Assembly (NCBI GenBank): GCA_963743035.1
Contig: CAVUOB010000001.1
Coordinates: forward strand, 456,823 to 520,822
Direction: 5' to 3'
Origin: PALSA-911 sp963743035
Lineage (GTDB): Bacteria; Pseudomonadota; Alphaproteobacteria; Acetobacterales; Acetobacteraceae
Length of the DNA: 64,000 nt
Made by a program: the position numbers and the translations under genes. Positions within the stretch are counted from its first letter, which is position 1, and the number at the start of each line of letters is the position of its first letter. The notes beneath the pieces were generated by a model. It was not told the DNA's origin, did not search any database, and was given only the letters and a program-made list of their open reading frames with translations. Positions 62,497-64,000 of this stretch are shown here, piece after piece.

Positions 62497-64000
62497 ATGC
62501 CAAACGCCGCCGCGTCCTTCACCCCCGATCCGCGCCGCTGGCCCGATTCTCCTCGCTTGCCCGATTCTTCTCGCTGGCCCAACTCTTCTCGCTGGTTGGT
62601 GCTCGCCGTCATGGTGGCCGGGCAATTCATGTTTGTCGTCGATGCGTTCATCGTGAACGTCGCCATCCCGTCCATCCGCACCGGCCTTGCCGCCTCGCCG
62701 GCGGCGATCGGGGCGGTGATTGCGATCTACCAGATCGCCTACGCTACGCTGGTGATCACCGGCGGCCGCCTCGGCGACATCCTTGGTCGGCGGCGCCTGT
62801 ATGTCGCGGGTATTGCCGGCTTCACCGTCACATCGGTCTGGTGCGGCCTGGCCGGATCGGGCGGCGAATTGATCCTCGCGCGCCTGGCGCAGGGCGCGAC
62901 GGCGGCGCTGATGGTGCCGCAGGTGTTGGCCACGATCCACGCGCTGTTCCCCGACGCCGCCCGCGGCCGCGCCTTCGCCGTCTACGGCACGGCGTTGGGC
63001 CTCGGTGGCGCGGCCGGCTTCGTGCTCGGCGGCTGGCTGGTCACCGTGGATCTGTTCGGTCTCGGCTGGCGGACCGTGTTCTTCGTCAACGCCCCTGCCG
63101 GCCTGCTGATCGGCGCGGCCGCGCTGCGCCTGATGCCCGCCTCGATCCGCCGGCCGGAGATGCGGCTCGACATCCAGGGCGCCTTGGTGCTGTTCCTCGG
63201 CATGAACTGCCTGATCGGCCCGGTGCTGTTCGGCCATGATCTCGGCTGGTCGCCCTGGCTGTTCGCGGTAATGGCCGCGGGCCTCCTGATCCTGCGCCTG
63301 TTCCTGCGCCTGGAACGCCGGATCGAGGCACGCGGCGGCATGCCGCTGATCGACCTCGCCTTGCTGCAGGACCGGGCATTCCTGCGCGGTCTGGCGGCGA
63401 CCTGCAGCTTCTATCTCGGCAATGTCTCGTTCTACCTGGTCATGACGCTGTACATGCAGACCGGCCTCGGCTTCGCGCCGGCCGATGCCGGCATGGCGAT
63501 GCTGCCACTCGCCATCGCCTTCGTGATCGCCTCCCGCCGTGCCCCGGCGCGGACCGCGCGCCTCGGCCTGCGCGTGCAGATCGAGGGCTGCCTGCTGATG
63601 CTGGCTGGCCTCACCTGCGTGGCCGTGCTCGCTTTGGTGTTCGACCGCCCCGCAATCGGCATCCTGGCGCTCGATCTCGCCATATTCGGCTTCGGCCAGG
63701 GACTGGTCATGGCCCCGCTATCGAGCGCGGTGCTCGCCACGGGCCGCCCCGCCCATGCCGGCTCCGCCGCCGGAATACTGGTGACCGCGCAGCAGGTCGC
63801 CGGCGCGGCCGGCGTCGCGCTCGCCACTGCCGCCTATTTCGCCGTGCTCGAAGCGGCATCGCCGCTCCTGGCGCTGCTGACCGCGCTCGCCGGGCTGGCC
63901 GTGGCGATCGGGGCGACTGCGGTATTCCTGAACCGGCTGCGCCGCCTGAACGCTGAAGCGCCGCAGGCCGGCCCGGCCGCAATGGGCGCCCGCGCCGGCT
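62497..64000 (+). CDS. MFS transporter, DHA2 (EmrB/QacA-like) family, C-terminus beyond the window
   Basis: About 500 codons are visible and the frame is open to the last base. There are at least 12 hydrophobic segments beginning at VLAVMVAGQFMFVVDAFIVNVA, with the motif A-like GRLGDILGRRRLYVAG and motif C-like GLGGAAGFVLGGWL. Members export drugs, dyes or other small molecules in exchange for protons. The N-terminal 20 residues contain a three-copy 18-bp in-frame repeat. AGGAG sits before ATG 62497. Divergence from the XRE regulator suggests it is the regulated gene. Confidence 0.87.
   Translation, partial: MPNAAASFTPDPRRWPDSPRLPDSSRWPNSSRWLVLAVMVAGQFMFVVDAFIVNVAIPSIRTGLAASPAAIGAVIAIYQIAYATLVITGGRLGDILGRRRLYVAGIAGFTVTSVWCGLAGSGGELILARLAQGATAALMVPQVLATIHALFPDAARGRAFAVYGTALGLGGAAGFVLGGWLVTVDLFGLGWRTVFFVNAPAGLLIGAAALRLMPASIRRPEMRLDIQGALVLFLGMNCLIGPVLFGHDLGWSPWLFAVMAAGLLILRLFLRLERRIEARGGMPLIDLALLQDRAFLRGLAATCSFYLGNVSFYLVMTLYMQTGLGFAPADAGMAMLPLAIAFVIASRRAPARTARLGLRVQIEGCLLMLAGLTCVAVLALVFDRPAIGILALDLAIFGFGQGLVMAPLSSAVLATGRPAHAGSAAGILVTAQQVAGAAGVALATAAYFAVLEAASPLLALLTALAGLAVAIGATAVFLNRLRRLNAEAPQAGPAAMGARAG
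62539..62592. repeat. 18-bp in-frame tandem repeat, three copies
   Basis: Units at 62539-62556, 62557-62574 and 62575-62592 follow TGGCCCGATTCTTCTCGC with a few substitutions. They encode WPDSPR, LPDSSR and WPNSSR at the cytoplasmic N-terminus of the MFS protein. Confidence 0.88.

Overview
The window is GC-rich, gene-dense bacterial chromosomal DNA. Gene content points to an alphaproteobacterium, most likely of the Acetobacteraceae/Rhodospirillales: a cyclic beta-glucan synthase tail, AsmA, a BacA/YddA-type ABC transporter, and many CoA-dependent catabolic genes with orphan periplasmic binding proteins. The taxonomic call is inference from gene content.

Layout. 1-7.4 kb is a worn edge: a frameshifted GH94 glucan synthase end, an IS630-type element sitting in its stop codon, AsmA, an acyl-CoA dehydrogenase remnant, a TauD-type dioxygenase, a secreted protein and a frameshifted HD hydrolase. 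7.4-24 kb is a catabolic island: an AMP-forming ligase plus LivK-type binding protein; a LysR gene divergent from a luciferase-like monooxygenase, a second LivK-type protein and an SMP-30 lactonase; and a minus-strand operon (enoyl-CoA hydratase, ADP-forming ligase, paired acyl-CoA dehydrogenases, SDR, double-SDR, carboxymuconolactone decarboxylase-like protein, TetR). The ligase operon and the hydratase operon share a near-identical TetR-type palindrome. 24.4-34.6 kb holds two oligopeptide-type binding proteins, a Baeyer-Villiger monooxygenase, a dimethylformamidase-like enzyme, a class III aminotransferase and a divergent GntR/FadR regulator. 34.9-42.1 kb is a tightly coupled operon (AMP ligase, cyclase, CoA transferase, two thiolase-like proteins, DUF35) with a divergent TetR.

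42-48.2 kb concerns hydroxyacid/glyoxylate chemistry: a glutathione transferase, a serine-glyoxylate-type aminotransferase, a FAD/Fe-S dehydrogenase broken by about ten one-base insertions, and a dihaem cytochrome c. 48.2-64 kb is mixed housekeeping: amidase, VOC protein, truncated EAL protein, DUF3253, DUF1499, ABC transporter, GYD protein, an orphan eCIS-core (DUF4157) metallopeptidase, RecQ, OmpA-like protein, gamma-glutamyltransferase, YraN, an XRE regulator and an MFS exporter running off the end.

Two window-wide patterns stand out. Every recognisable gene-breaking frameshift is explained by added bases, never by a lost base. Short tandem duplications recur with periods of 12, 15 and 18 bp inside genes but 14 and 17 bp between genes. 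No tRNA, rRNA, CRISPR array or complete phage was seen.
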